Positions 41,837 to 50,779 of a DNA stretch of 64,000 nucleotides are shown one piece after another. Numbering within the stretch: the stretch's first letter is position 1; each line of letters begins with the position of its first letter. Under the pieces are notes generated by a model that was not told the DNA's origin, made no database searches, and saw nothing but the letters and a program-made list of their open reading frames with translations. Both the position numbers and the translations under genes were made by a program. Source of the stretch: Sphingomonas sp. UV9 (GTDB taxonomy: Bacteria; Pseudomonadota; Alphaproteobacteria; Sphingomonadales; Sphingomonadaceae); contig NZ_SCIN01000002.1 in the NCBI RefSeq assembly GCF_004101245.1, positions 806,001 through 870,000 on the forward strand, given 5' to 3'.

Positions 41837-41887
41837 AATACTCGGCTAATACTCGCGACAAGGGATACCTTGCCGGGGGACAGGCTC

Positions 41888-42772
41888 ATGAACGCCATTA
41901 CGACGTTTCCGCCATCGAGCGTCTTGGGCGCCGACATCACCGACATCAGCGACTTCATTAACTCCCGACCCGCCGCACCCGAACCGATCGTCGAGCGGCG
42001 CCAATATCGCACGATCTGGATTTCCGACGTCCATCTCGGCACGCGCGGCTGCAACGCGGGCATGCTCAACGACTTTCTCGATCACGTCGACAGCGAGACG
42101 ATGTACCTCGTCGGCGACATGATCGACGGCTGGCGGCTGAAGAAGAAGTTCTACTGGCCCGCCGCGCACAACGACGTGCTCTGGCGCCTTCTCAAGCGCG
42201 CCAAGCGCGGCACCCGCGTCGTCTACATCCCCGGCAATCACGACGAAGTGTTCCGCCAATATTCGGGCCTAGACTTCGGCGGCATCTCGATCCGCCGCAA
42301 AGCGATCCACGAGACCGCGGACGGTCGCCGCCTGCTCGTCCTCCACGGCGACGAGTTCGACGCGATCACGCTCGCGCACCGCTGGGTCGCGCATATCGGC
42401 GACGCCGCCTACACGATGCTGATGGGGCTCAATCGCTGGGTCAACGGCGCGCGTCGCCGCCTGGGCATGCCCTATTGGTCGCTGTCGAAGCACGCCAAGG
42501 CCAAGGTCAAGAACGCGGTCGCCTTCATCTCGCACTTCGAGGAAGTCGTCGCGCATGCCGCCGGCGTTCGCGGCGTGGAGGGCGTCGTCTGCGGCCACAT
42601 CCACACCGCCGAAATGCGCGAGATCGCCGGCATCGCTTACTACAATGACGGTGACTGGGTCGAAGGCTGCACCGCGCTGGTCGAGCATTTCGACGGCCGC
42701 ATGGAGCTGCTCCACTGGGCCGACGAAATCGCCGCCCGCGAACGCGACAAGGTCGTGACGCTAGCCGCCTGA
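41888..42772 (+). CDS. PlcP-like phospholipid metallophosphoesterase
   Basis: 294 residues from MNAITTFPPSSVLGADITDI (an in-frame TTG lies 18 bases upstream). Calcineurin-type metal motifs: D47/H49 (ISDVHLGTRG), D77 (VGDMIDGWRL), GNHDE at 116-120, H153 (LHGDEFD) and GHIH at 236-239. Related proteins are often annotated as UDP-diacylglucosamine hydrolases, but the subgroup next to a GT4 glycosyltransferase includes PlcP, which removes the head group of phospholipids under phosphate starvation. The Pho-box-like site and neighbour support that role; substrate not proven. Confidence 0.85.
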   Translation: MNAITTFPPSSVLGADITDISDFINSRPAAPEPIVERRQYRTIWISDVHLGTRGCNAGMLNDFLDHVDSETMYLVGDMIDGWRLKKKFYWPAAHNDVLWRLLKRAKRGTRVVYIPGNHDEVFRQYSGLDFGGISIRRKAIHETADGRRLLVLHGDEFDAITLAHRWVAHIGDAAYTMLMGLNRWVNGARRRLGMPYWSLSKHAKAKVKNAVAFISHFEEVVAHAAGVRGVEGVVCGHIHTAEMREIAGIAYYNDGDWVEGCTALVEHFDGRMELLHWADEIAARERDKVVTLAA

Positions 42773-42776
42773 TCCA

Positions 42777-42802
42777 AACCCTCTCCCCGCCGGGGAGGGG
42801 GC
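42777..42802. repeat. Hairpin between plcP-like and agt-like genes
   Basis: CCCTCTCCCCGCCGGGGAGGGG, a single arm pair of the same type as 8457-8592. It precedes the GGAGAG ribosome site of the next gene. Confidence 0.7.
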
Positions 42803-42819
42803 AAAACGGAGAGAGACCG

Positions 42820-43842
42820 ATGCGTATCGCGATCGTCACCGACGCCTGGAGCCCGCAAGTCAACGGCGTCGTCCGCACGCTGCAAGCCGTCCAGCGCGAA
42901 CTCGAATCGATCGGCCACCAGGTCATGGTCGTCTCGCCCGAGCGCTTCGCCTCGATGCCGTGCCCGACCTACCCCGAGATCCGCCTCGCCTTCGCCCGCT
43001 CCGGCGCGGTCGGCCGCATGCTCGCCGCGTTCGGGCCGGACGCGATCCACCTCGCCACCGAGGGCCCGGTCTGCCTCGCCGCCCGATCCTGGTGCCTCGC
43101 CCGCGCGCTGCCGTTCACCAGCGCCTACCACACGCAATTCCCCGATTACGTCGCCGCCCGCACCGGCGCGAACCCAGACTGGATCTGGCGCTACATCCGC
43201 TGGTTCCACCGTCCCGCGCAGTCGATCCTCGTCTCCACCCCCTCGGTCGCCGCCACGCTCGCCGCCCAGGGTCTGCACCAGGTCCGCGAATGGGGCAGGG
43301 GTGTCGACTTCGCGCAATTCGGCCTCGACGGCGCGCGCGATCCGGACATGGCGGCGCTCCCCGGCCCGATCCAGCTCTATGTCGGCCGTGTTGCGGTCGA
43401 GAAGAATATCGAGGCGTTCCTCGCCTCCGCGCACCCCGGCACCAAGGTCGTGGTCGGCGACGGCCCCGCGCGCGCCTCGCTCGCGCGCCGGTTTCCGGAC
43501 GCGGTGTTCCTCGGCCAGCGCTCCGGCCTAGACCTCGCCGCTGCCTACCGCACCGCCGACGTCCTCGTCTTCCCCAGTCGCACGGACACGTTCGGCCTGG
43601 TCATGATCGAAGCCCTCGCCTGTGGCACGCCCGTCGCGGCCTACCCCGTGACCGGCCCGATCGACGTGCTCGACACCCGCGTCGGCGCGATGCACGACGA
43701 CCTCGACACCGCGATCGCCGCCGCGCTCACCCGCGACCGCGTCACCTGCGCCGCCTATGCCGCGCGCTACAGCTGGCCGGCCAGCGCCCGCCAGTTCCTC
43801 CACGCGCTCGTCCCCCTCGAAGGAAAGCTCATGGCTGCTTGA
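42820..43842 (+). CDS. GT4 glycosyltransferase, Agt-like
   Basis: 340 residues of the GT-B fold. It starts MRIAIVTDAWSPQVNGVVRT, the usual opening of MgtA/SqdX-like lipid glycosyltransferases, and ends its donor-binding region with FGLVMIEALACGTPVAAYPV (Glu-x7-Glu-type site). In the PlcP-Agt system the enzyme adds a sugar to the diacylglycerol released by PlcP, making a phosphorus-free glycolipid. It lies 47 bases downstream of the plcP-like gene and ends before a GAAA-loop terminator. Confidence 0.87.
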   Translation: MRIAIVTDAWSPQVNGVVRTLQAVQRELESIGHQVMVVSPERFASMPCPTYPEIRLAFARSGAVGRMLAAFGPDAIHLATEGPVCLAARSWCLARALPFTSAYHTQFPDYVAARTGANPDWIWRYIRWFHRPAQSILVSTPSVAATLAAQGLHQVREWGRGVDFAQFGLDGARDPDMAALPGPIQLYVGRVAVEKNIEAFLASAHPGTKVVVGDGPARASLARRFPDAVFLGQRSGLDLAAAYRTADVLVFPSRTDTFGLVMIEALACGTPVAAYPVTGPIDVLDTRVGAMHDDLDTAIAAALTRDRVTCAAYAARYSWPASARQFLHALVPLEGKLMAA

Positions 43843-43893
43843 GCTTGCGTGCTTGCCTGTTAGCCCGGCGCGCACTAAGTCTCTCTCATGTCA

Positions 43894-43927
43894 GGCCGCT
43901 CCGAAAGGGGCGGCCCTTTCTATTTTT
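43894..43927 (+). terminator. Terminator of the plcP-agt unit
   Basis: GGCCGCTCC-GAAA-GGGGCGGCC, a 9-bp stem with GNRA tetraloop and one wobble, followed by CTTTCTATTTTT. It lies 51 bases past the agt-like stop and before trcR, so trcR needs its own promoter or read-through. Confidence 0.82.
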
Positions 43928-43941
43928 ACGGAGTTCTCGCC

Positions 43942-44619
43942 GTGGCCCAGCCGCTCATGCCCCACGCGACCGCCGCCTGGATGGTCGATAATACCGCGCT
44001 CAGTTTCGAGCAGATCGCGGACTTCTGCGGCCTGCACATCCTCGAGATTCAGGCGATCGCCGACGATACCACCTCGACCAAGCTCACCGGCCGCGATCCG
44101 GTGCGCGCGCATGAGGTGACGCAGGAAGAGATCGACAAGGGCGCCGCCGATCCCGATTACCAGCTCAAGATGATCAAGGGCCCCGAGCAGGTCCGTCGCA
44201 CCAAGGGGCCCCGGTATACGCCGGTCTCGAAGCGCCAGGACAAGCCCGACGGCATTTCGTGGATCATCCGCAACCATCCGGAGATCACCGACGGCGCGAT
44301 CTCGCTGCTGATCGGCACGACCCGCACGACGATCGCCGCGATCCGCGACCGCAGCCACTGGAATATCGCCAACATCACGCCGAAGGATCCGGTCACGCTC
44401 GGCCTGACCTCGCAGCGTGAACTCGATGCGGCGGTGGCGAAGGCAGCCAAGGCAGCCGGGATGGAAGCCCCGACCGACACCCGCCTCGAAGGCGACCGCG
44501 AAGTGCTGCTCCAGCAGCTCCGCGCCGAGCGTACCCAGGCGGCGGCGGACGCGCAGTTCGTCGCCGAGGGCGGCGTGCTCCCGGTCAAGCCGCTGTTCGA
44601 CGATCCGTTCAAGCGCTGA
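43942..44619 (+). CDS. trcR: Cell-cycle transcriptional regulator TrcR (DUF1013)
   Basis: 225 residues from the GTG at 43942 (then AQPLMPHATAAWMVDNTALS), with GGAG 8 bases upstream; an ATG at 43888 would translate the terminator hairpin. Family features: TALSFEQIADFCGLHILEIQ (HTH) and a second predicted HTH near ISLLIGTTRTTIAAIRDRSHW. TrcR is an alphaproteobacterial transcription factor associated with RNA polymerase and CtrA/GcrA-era cell-cycle control. Confidence 0.92.
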   Translation: MAQPLMPHATAAWMVDNTALSFEQIADFCGLHILEIQAIADDTTSTKLTGRDPVRAHEVTQEEIDKGAADPDYQLKMIKGPEQVRRTKGPRYTPVSKRQDKPDGISWIIRNHPEITDGAISLLIGTTRTTIAAIRDRSHWNIANITPKDPVTLGLTSQRELDAAVAKAAKAAGMEAPTDTRLEGDREVLLQQLRAERTQAAADAQFVAEGGVLPVKPLFDDPFKR

Positions 44620-44719
44620 CGTCACTGATCCCCGCCAAGTGGGGAAGGCGAAAACTGGAGGGGCGGCACCGAAAGGCGTCGCCCCTCTGTGTTTGGGAAC
44701 TCAGCGCCTTTCAATCCGA

Positions 44720-44823
44720 CCACACCGGCGAAGGCCGGGGCCCAATTGGGGAAGGCCGCAAACGACGGGCGACGCTTCGTCACGACAACCTTTCCAATTG
44801 GGCCCCGGCCTCCGCCGGGGTGG
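44720..44823. repeat. Class 2 palindromic repeat pair
   Basis: CACACCGGCGAAGGCCGGGG and inverted CCCCGGCCTCCGCCGGGGTG, with CCCAATTGGG and CCAATTGGG inner segments. Confidence 0.87.
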
Positions 44824-44880
44824 GGACCGCTTTCACGCTGCCCGCTGGCCTGCGACACATTCAGTTGCTAACCAAAACGC

Positions 44881-45942
44881 ATGGCAACGCTCCTCGAGAC
44901 GATCGCACCGACCGGCCACAAGGGCCTGACCTACCCCTTCGGCGGCACCGAGCCCGCCCAGGGCGACGTCCTCCAGGTCGCCCCCGGCATAGACTGGGTC
45001 CGCCTCAAAATCCCCGGCCCCCTGAAACACGTGAACTGCTGGCTGCTCGCCGACACCGACGGCGACGCGCTGATCGACACCGGCATGAACACGACGGAAG
45101 CACGCGACGCCTGGAAGGCGGTCTTCAACGGCCCGAAGTCCGACACCCGCATTACGAAGATGATCGGCACCCACTTCCACCCCGATCACATCGGCCTCGC
45201 CGGCTGGATGTGCGACCACCACGCCGCGCCCCTATTGATGACGCGCGGCGAATGGCTGACCGCGCGCATGCTCGCCGCCGACGCCCGCGACTCGGTCCCG
45301 ACCGAAGTGCTGGCCTTCTGGCGCGGCGCAGGCTGGGACGACGACCAGATAGCCCACGCGACCGCCAAGGGCTGGGCCGGGTTCCGCCGCATCATCACCC
45401 CGCTCCCGCTCAGCTACACCCGTCTCCAGGACGGCGACACGCTCACGATCGGCGCGCGCGACTGGCGCATCGTCACCGGCTCCGGCCACAGCCCCGAACA
45501 CGCCTGCCTGCTCGACGAAGCCGGTGGTATCCTCATCGCCGGCGATCAGGTTCTGCCGCGGATCAGCCCCAACGTCTCGCTCGGCGTCACCGAACCGGGC
45601 GCCGATCCCTTGGGCGAATGGTTCGCCTCGATCGCCAAGCTGAAGACGCTCCCCGCCGATCTGCTCGTCCTCCCCGGCCACGGCGACCCGTTCACCGGCC
45701 TCCACGCGCGGCTGGACGCGATGGACCGCGAACACCGCGAACGGCTCGACGAACTCGAAGTCTTCCTCGCGGAACCTCGCCGCTCAATCGACTGTTTCGG
45801 CCGGCTGTTCCGACGCGCGATCGGTCCCGACATGCTCGGCATGGCGACCGGCGAAGCGCTCGCGCATCTTCGCCGCCTCGAGGTCGAAGGCCGCGCTCTA
45901 CGCGAAACCGTCGATGGCGTGTGGTGGTGGCGCGCGACCTGA
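44881..45942 (+). CDS. MBL-fold metallohydrolase
   Basis: 353 residues. Zinc motif THFHPDHIGLAGW, further ligands SGHSPEHACL and PGHGDPF, and a C-terminal helical extension of LACTB2/RNase-like proteins. Hydrolyses an ester or thioester; substrate not evident. It ends 34 bases before the dienelactone-hydrolase-like gene. Confidence 0.9.
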   Translation: MATLLETIAPTGHKGLTYPFGGTEPAQGDVLQVAPGIDWVRLKIPGPLKHVNCWLLADTDGDALIDTGMNTTEARDAWKAVFNGPKSDTRITKMIGTHFHPDHIGLAGWMCDHHAAPLLMTRGEWLTARMLAADARDSVPTEVLAFWRGAGWDDDQIAHATAKGWAGFRRIITPLPLSYTRLQDGDTLTIGARDWRIVTGSGHSPEHACLLDEAGGILIAGDQVLPRISPNVSLGVTEPGADPLGEWFASIAKLKTLPADLLVLPGHGDPFTGLHARLDAMDREHRERLDELEVFLAEPRRSIDCFGRLFRRAIGPDMLGMATGEALAHLRRLEVEGRALRETVDGVWWWRAT

Positions 45943-45976
45943 GCTAGCATGCGGCCAAATACAAGAGGATAGGCCC

Positions 45977-46846
45977 ATGTGCGACGAGCATACCGCAGAC
46001 GATAACGAAGCGTATCTGACGGGCGTTTCGCGCCGCCAGTTCGGCGCGATGACCGGTGCGATGGGGCTGACGATGCTGCTGCCCGCACCCGCCAACGCCG
46101 CCGTCATCAAGGGCCGCGATGTGTCGATCACCACACCCGACGGCAAGGCCGACGCGTATTTCGTTGCGCCCGCGACCGGCAAGCACCCCGGCGTGCTGAT
46201 CTGGCCCGACATCATGGGCCTGCGTCCCGCCTTTCGCCAGATGGCCGACCGGCTCGCGCAGTCGGGCTATGCCGTGCTGGTCGTCAACCAGTTCTACCGT
46301 TCGACCAAGGCGCCGTTCCTCAAGCCCGGCGAGTCCTATGACCAGCCCGAAGTGAAAAGCCGCATTGCGCCGTTCCGCGCGGCGCTGACCGCCGAGGGCA
46401 CGGTCCGTGACGCCAAGGCCTTCGCCACGTTCATCGACGCGCAGCCGCAGACCGATCGCAAGCGCGGCATGGCCAGCACCGGCTATTGCATGGGCGGCCC
46501 GATGGTCCTGCGCACCGCCGCGGCCGTGCCGAGCCGCATCCGCGCCGGCGCGACCTTCCACGGCGGCGGCTTCGTCACCGACAAGCCCGACAGCCCGCAC
46601 CTGCTGATCCCGCAGACCAAGGCGCAGTACCTCATCGCGATCGCCGCCAACGACGACGCGCGCGCGCCGACCGAGAAGGACACGCTGCGCACGGCCTTCG
46701 CCGCGGCCAAGCTGCCCGCCGAGGTCGAGGTCTACGCCGGCACCATGCACGGCTGGTGCCCGCCCGACAGCAAGGTCTACAATCCCGTTCAGGCGGACAA
46801 GGCCTGGGCCCGCATGCTCGCGCTATTCGACAAGGCGCTGGTGTAA
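45977..46846 (+). CDS. Tat-exported dienelactone-hydrolase-family protein
   Basis: 289 residues from MCDEHTADDNEAYLTGVSRR. A twin-arginine signal (SRRQFGAMTGAMGLTMLL) is followed by an alpha/beta hydrolase with VLIWPDIMGLRPAFR, nucleophile Cys in TGYCMGGPM and catalytic HGWCPPD. Periplasmic ester hydrolase; substrate unknown. Confidence 0.9.
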   Translation: MCDEHTADDNEAYLTGVSRRQFGAMTGAMGLTMLLPAPANAAVIKGRDVSITTPDGKADAYFVAPATGKHPGVLIWPDIMGLRPAFRQMADRLAQSGYAVLVVNQFYRSTKAPFLKPGESYDQPEVKSRIAPFRAALTAEGTVRDAKAFATFIDAQPQTDRKRGMASTGYCMGGPMVLRTAAAVPSRIRAGATFHGGGFVTDKPDSPHLLIPQTKAQYLIAIAANDDARAPTEKDTLRTAFAAAKLPAEVEVYAGTMHGWCPPDSKVYNPVQADKAWARMLALFDKALV

Positions 46847-46892
46847 CGGGGGGAGGGTGAGGAGCCCGTAACCGAACCCAGCACCCCACCGC

Positions 46893-46951
46893 CTTGTTCT
46901 CCCGCGAAGGCGGGAGCCCAGCCTGGGCTCCCGCCTTCGCGGGAGAACAAG
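46893..46951. repeat. Class 1 palindromic repeat, perfect form
   Basis: CTTGTTCTCCCGCGAAGGCG at the left and CGCCTTCGCGGGAGAACAAG at the right, the most symmetric copy in the window. Confidence 0.9.
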
Positions 46952-47030
46952 CCTGCTTCGCCAGCCGTCCACTTGACCGCGACCCTGCTCCATGAGACCT
47001 TCGTTCACGATCCGTTCTCAGGAGGCCCGC

Positions 47031-47660
47031 ATGACGCTAACGCTCTACACCAACCCGATGTCCCGCGGCCGGATCGCCCGATGGATCCTCGAAGAGGTCG
47101 GCGCCGAGTACGACACCGTCGTCCTCGACTACGCCTCGACGATGAAGGCCGAGCCGTTCCTGTCGATCAACCCGATGGGCAAGGTCCCGACGATCGTCCA
47201 CAACGGCCAAACCGTCACCGAATGCGCCGCGATCTGCGCGTATCTGGCCGAAGCGTTCCCCGACGCCGATCTCGCACCGCACCCCGACGAACGCGCCGCC
47301 TATTACCGCTGGCTGTTCTACGCTGCCGGCCCGCTCGAAGCCGCGATCACCAATCGCTCGCTCGGCATCGTGCCCACTGACAGCCAGCAGCGAATGGTCG
47401 GTTATGGCAGCTACGACACCGCCGTTGACGTGCTGCAGCGCGCGGTAGCTGCGCATGACCACATCGCCGGAAACCGCTTCACCGCCGCCGACGTCTATGT
47501 TGGATCGCAGGTCATCTGGGGGCTGCAATTCGGCTCGCTCCCCGACTGCCCGGCCTTTGCAGACTATGCCGATCGATTGAAAACACGCTCGGCCTATGTG
47601 CGAGCCGGCGCGCTGGACGATGCGCTGATCCCGGTAGATGTCGGTACCGAAGCGCCCTAA
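47031..47660 (+). CDS. Glutathione S-transferase
   Basis: 209 residues from MTLTLYTNPMSRGRIARWIL with AGGAGG 5 bases upstream. The thioredoxin-fold N-domain holds GKVPTIVHNGQTVTECAAI (GSH gamma-glutamyl site, TE); the C-domain is helical. Likely detoxification; class not assigned. Confidence 0.92.
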   Translation: MTLTLYTNPMSRGRIARWILEEVGAEYDTVVLDYASTMKAEPFLSINPMGKVPTIVHNGQTVTECAAICAYLAEAFPDADLAPHPDERAAYYRWLFYAAGPLEAAITNRSLGIVPTDSQQRMVGYGSYDTAVDVLQRAVAAHDHIAGNRFTAADVYVGSQVIWGLQFGSLPDCPAFADYADRLKTRSAYVRAGALDDALIPVDVGTEAP

Positions 47661-47710
47661 CCGTTTTCCCGCGTCCGCGGGAGAACGGATAAGCTAAGCC
47701 TGTAGCCCTG

Positions 47711-47802
47711 CGTTCCCCGGCGAAGGCCTGGGCCCAGTTGGGTAGACCTGGCGGGATTCAGCTACAGTTCGCCCAACTGGACCCCGGCCTCCGCCGGGAA
47801 CG
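47711..47802. repeat. Class 2 palindromic repeat pair
   Basis: CGTTCCCCGGCGAAGGCCTG and inverted CCCCGGCCTCCGCCGGGAACG, with one mismatch in the left arm. Lies between the convergent GST and thioredoxin-like genes. Confidence 0.83.
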
Positions 47803-47847
47803 GCAGTCACAGGGATAGCGATCACCGGTATCCTCAATCAGAAACGA

Positions 47848-48372
47848 TCAGGCCGCCCACTTCGCCAGCCAGTTCGCCAGCGCCTGAGGCCCCATCGACC
47901 GCGCATCCGCCAGCTCGGTCTCATGCCCGGCATTCAACAGCTTGTTGGTCCGCGGGTCGACCACCAGCACCGCGGGCACGCCCTTCAGCCGCCCCTTGAT
48001 CCCGTAGCCCGCCGCGATCTGCCCGTTCTTGTCGAACCGACCGATATCGACCGTGACGACGACGAACTTGCTCTCCACGAACCGCTTCATCTCGGGCAGG
48101 TCGATCGTGCCGGCGAGCAGGCGACAGTCGAGGCACCAGTTGCCGCCAAGATCGATCAGCAACCGCTTGCGCGTCTTCAACGCCCGCGCGCGCGCCGCGG
48201 CGACCTGCGCATTGGCGTTCGCCGCCTCGTCATACGGCAGCGGCAAAGGCTGCGGCAGCTTGTCGAAGCTGGCGGTGGCGATCCGGGGTGCGACGACTTT
48301 CGCGCGCGGTGCAGCCGGCGCCGCGACGGCGGTTGCGAGGAGGGCGAGGGCCGCCATGCGGACTATCGTCAT
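47848..48372 (-). CDS. Periplasmic thioredoxin-like protein
   Basis: 174 residues with a signal peptide (MAALALLATAVAAPAAP). The thioredoxin-like domain has LLIDLGGNWCLDCRLLAG, a CxxC (CLDC) as in DsbD-gamma/thioredoxin_7 proteins, and cis-Pro GVPAVLVVD. Redox or folding role in the envelope. The start overlaps the helicase stop by 4 bases. Confidence 0.87.
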   Translation of the reverse strand: MTIVRMAALALLATAVAAPAAPRAKVVAPRIATASFDKLPQPLPLPYDEAANANAQVAAARARALKTRKRLLIDLGGNWCLDCRLLAGTIDLPEMKRFVESKFVVVTVDIGRFDKNGQIAAGYGIKGRLKGVPAVLVVDPRTNKLLNAGHETELADARSMGPQALANWLAKWAA

Positions 48373-50048
48373 CGGTCATGCCCTCCGATTACAGCGTTGA
48401 GGAAGCTCGGGAATGGGCCGTTCCACCCATCCGCCGGCGCCTCGTCGACCGGCTGGCGTCGAACCGGCGCTTCCGCACGAGCGGGCGCGCGATCCGGCTG
48501 AGGCTTGGCCTGTACGGGCGGCGGGGTCTGCGCGACGCGCGCCGGCTCCGAACGAACGGTCTCCGCGCGGACCGGCTCGACACGGACCGGCTCCTGGTAT
48601 GCAGGCTCGACCGCAATCGGCGCGTCGACGCGTAGCTTTGCCGCAGGCACCACCGCAGGCACCGGCTCGTCGATCGGCGTACGCTCCCAGCGCGGACGCT
48701 TCGCCGCCGCAACCGGTTCGGCCGCAGCGAGCACTTCGGCGACGATCGCCGGCGCGACCGTATCCGCCCGCGGCACCCGCCGCGTGCGTGGCCGATCCGA
48801 TTCCTCGGCAACCGCTTCCGCAGCCGGCACCGGCGTAAACGTCTCGGACCGAGCCCCACGACGCGGTCGCCGACCGCGCGGCGCCGCGCCCTCGTCTTCA
48901 GCCACGGCTGCCACCGGCGCCGTCTTCGGCTCGGCCGCCTTCAACCGCTCGATCGTCTGACCCGTCAGCTTCTCGATATTGACGATATTCTCGGAATCGT
49001 CCGGAGCCACGAAGGTATACGCCGTCCCCGTAGCCCCCGCGCGACCCGTCCGGCCGATCCGGTGGACGTAATCGTCGGGATGCCAGGGCGCGTCGTAGTT
49101 GAACACCGTCGACACGCCCTTGATGTCGAGCCCGCGCGCTGCGACGTCCGACGCGACCAGGATCGTCACCGCGCCCGACTTGAACAGTTCCAGCTCGGCG
49201 AGACGTTGCGGCTGTTCCATGTCGCCGTGGATCTCGCCCGACTTGTAGCCCGCCTGCTTCAGCACCTTGTTGAGGTCGCGCACCGTCGTCTTGCGGTTGC
49301 AGAAGATGATCGCGTTGGTCACCTCCTCCTGCGCGAGGATGCGGCGCAGCGTGTCGCGCTTGGCGGTCTGGCTCGGCACAGGCACAAGATACTGCTTGAT
49401 GTTAAGGTTGGTCGACGCCGGGCGCGACACCTCGATCATCTTGGGATTGGTGAGGAACTTGTCCGCCAGCTTCTTGATCGGCGGCGGCATCGTCGCCGAG
49501 AACAGCAAGGTCTGGCGCTGTTTCGGCAGCTTGGTGCAGATTTCCTCGATGTCGGGGATGAAGCCCATGTCGAGCATCCGGTCTGCCTCGTCGATCACCA
49601 GCAGCGAGCAGCCGTTGAGCATGATCTTGCCGCGCCCGAACAGGTCCATCAGTCGGCCCGGCGTCGCGATCAGCACGTCGACGCCCTTTTCCAGCGCGGC
49701 GAGCTGGTCGCCCATCGACACGCCGCCGATCAGCAACGCCATCGAGAGGTGCGAATTGACGCCGTATTTCTCGAAATTCTCCGCCACCTGCGCGGCGAGT
49801 TCGCGCGTCGGCTCGAGGATCAGGCTGCGCGGCATCCGCGCACGACTGCGGCCATGCGCGAGGATGTCGATCATCGGCAGCACGAACGACGCGGTCTTGC
49901 CGGTGCCCGTCTGGGCGATACCGATGATGTCGCGCATCATCAGCACCGACGGGATCGCGCCGGCCTGGATCGGGGTCGGCTCGGTATAGCCGGAGTCGGT
50001 GACTGCCTTGAGCAGTTCGTCGGAGAGGCCGAGGTCGGCAAAACTCAT
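48369..50048 (-). CDS. DEAD-box RNA helicase, RhlE-like
   Basis: 559 residues from MSFADLGLSDELLKAVTDSG (Q motif region). Motif I AQTGTGKT, DEAD in VIDEADRML, SAT in LFSATMPPP, and motif VI HRIGRTGRAG. The last 180 residues are Ala/Pro/Arg/Glu-rich low complexity, a likely RNA-binding tail. Involved in ribosome assembly or RNA decay. Confidence 0.95.
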   Translation of the reverse strand: MSFADLGLSDELLKAVTDSGYTEPTPIQAGAIPSVLMMRDIIGIAQTGTGKTASFVLPMIDILAHGRSRARMPRSLILEPTRELAAQVAENFEKYGVNSHLSMALLIGGVSMGDQLAALEKGVDVLIATPGRLMDLFGRGKIMLNGCSLLVIDEADRMLDMGFIPDIEEICTKLPKQRQTLLFSATMPPPIKKLADKFLTNPKMIEVSRPASTNLNIKQYLVPVPSQTAKRDTLRRILAQEEVTNAIIFCNRKTTVRDLNKVLKQAGYKSGEIHGDMEQPQRLAELELFKSGAVTILVASDVAARGLDIKGVSTVFNYDAPWHPDDYVHRIGRTGRAGATGTAYTFVAPDDSENIVNIEKLTGQTIERLKAAEPKTAPVAAVAEDEGAAPRGRRPRRGARSETFTPVPAAEAVAEESDRPRTRRVPRADTVAPAIVAEVLAAAEPVAAAKRPRWERTPIDEPVPAVVPAAKLRVDAPIAVEPAYQEPVRVEPVRAETVRSEPARVAQTPPPVQAKPQPDRAPARAEAPVRRQPVDEAPADGWNGPFPSFLNAVIGGHDR

Positions 50049-50225
50049 GCAAATGTCCGGTAAATGGAGGGTGAAATGCACTGCCCTCAAGCGTTCCGGC
50101 GCTCGCCGATTTAGCGTCAAATGTCAAGGAAACGCGGTGAATCGAGTGCGGGAAGGGCGAACGGAACCGCGGGAGGGCAGGGCGACCACCAAAATACCCC
50201 GACCCGACCAAAAAATCCCACCCCG

Positions 50226-50717
50226 CTACTTCTTCGCCTTCTTCGGCCGCAAGCTCCTGAACCCGTCGATCTCGCAGCGCGCACCCGAGCGCATGCGGAT
50301 GGCGTCGCGATCCTTGCAGATCAGGCCATCGGGCCCCGGCCTCAGATAGAATCCCGAATAATAATCGAGCGGCCTGCAGTCGCCGTCGAGCCGCGCGCGC
50401 AATCGCGTCGTATCGTCCATCACCAGGTCGACGGCGCCCTCCTTGTTCAGCATCGCGCCGGCGATCGCGGCGACCGCGATGCATTTGGGGCCCTTATGCT
50501 CCTTCCACTCCCGCGGCGGCGAGAAGGCTCGCGCCGGCGCCCGGCTCATCCGGGGGACGCGGATGATGACGCGCTGGTGGATCGAGAGCTGAGCAACCTG
50601 CAGGCCGTCCAGCGCGAACCGGGGCTGCGGAACATCGCGCCCGCTCGCAGAAAAGGGGGCCGCGACGAAGGGGCCCGCGAGCGCGAGGAGGGTGGCGGGA
50701 ATCGCGGGATGGATCAT
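50226..50717 (-). CDS. Secreted hypothetical protein
   Basis: 163 residues with a signal peptide (HPAIPATLLALAGPFVAAPF). The mature part has RVIIRVPRMS, KCIAVAAIAGA and three further Cys (GDCRPLDYYSGFYL, LICKDRD, ARCEIDG), which could form two disulfides; C-terminus is Lys-rich. A conserved alphaproteobacterial hypothetical in appearance; no function assigned. It diverges from the FAD enzyme gene. Confidence 0.75.
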   Translation of the reverse strand: MIHPAIPATLLALAGPFVAAPFSASGRDVPQPRFALDGLQVAQLSIHQRVIIRVPRMSRAPARAFSPPREWKEHKGPKCIAVAAIAGAMLNKEGAVDLVMDDTTRLRARLDGDCRPLDYYSGFYLRPGPDGLICKDRDAIRMRSGARCEIDGFRSLRPKKAKK

Positions 50718-50779
50718 GTTGACGTAACCGTTAGGGCCAATCGTTGAACGCGCGATGAATTTTGTCTAGCGCTGCCCGC

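Noticed and set aside
43888..43941. Upstream ATG extending trcR
   Set aside because: It would translate the terminator hairpin; GTG at 43942 gives the conserved AQPLMPHATAAW start.
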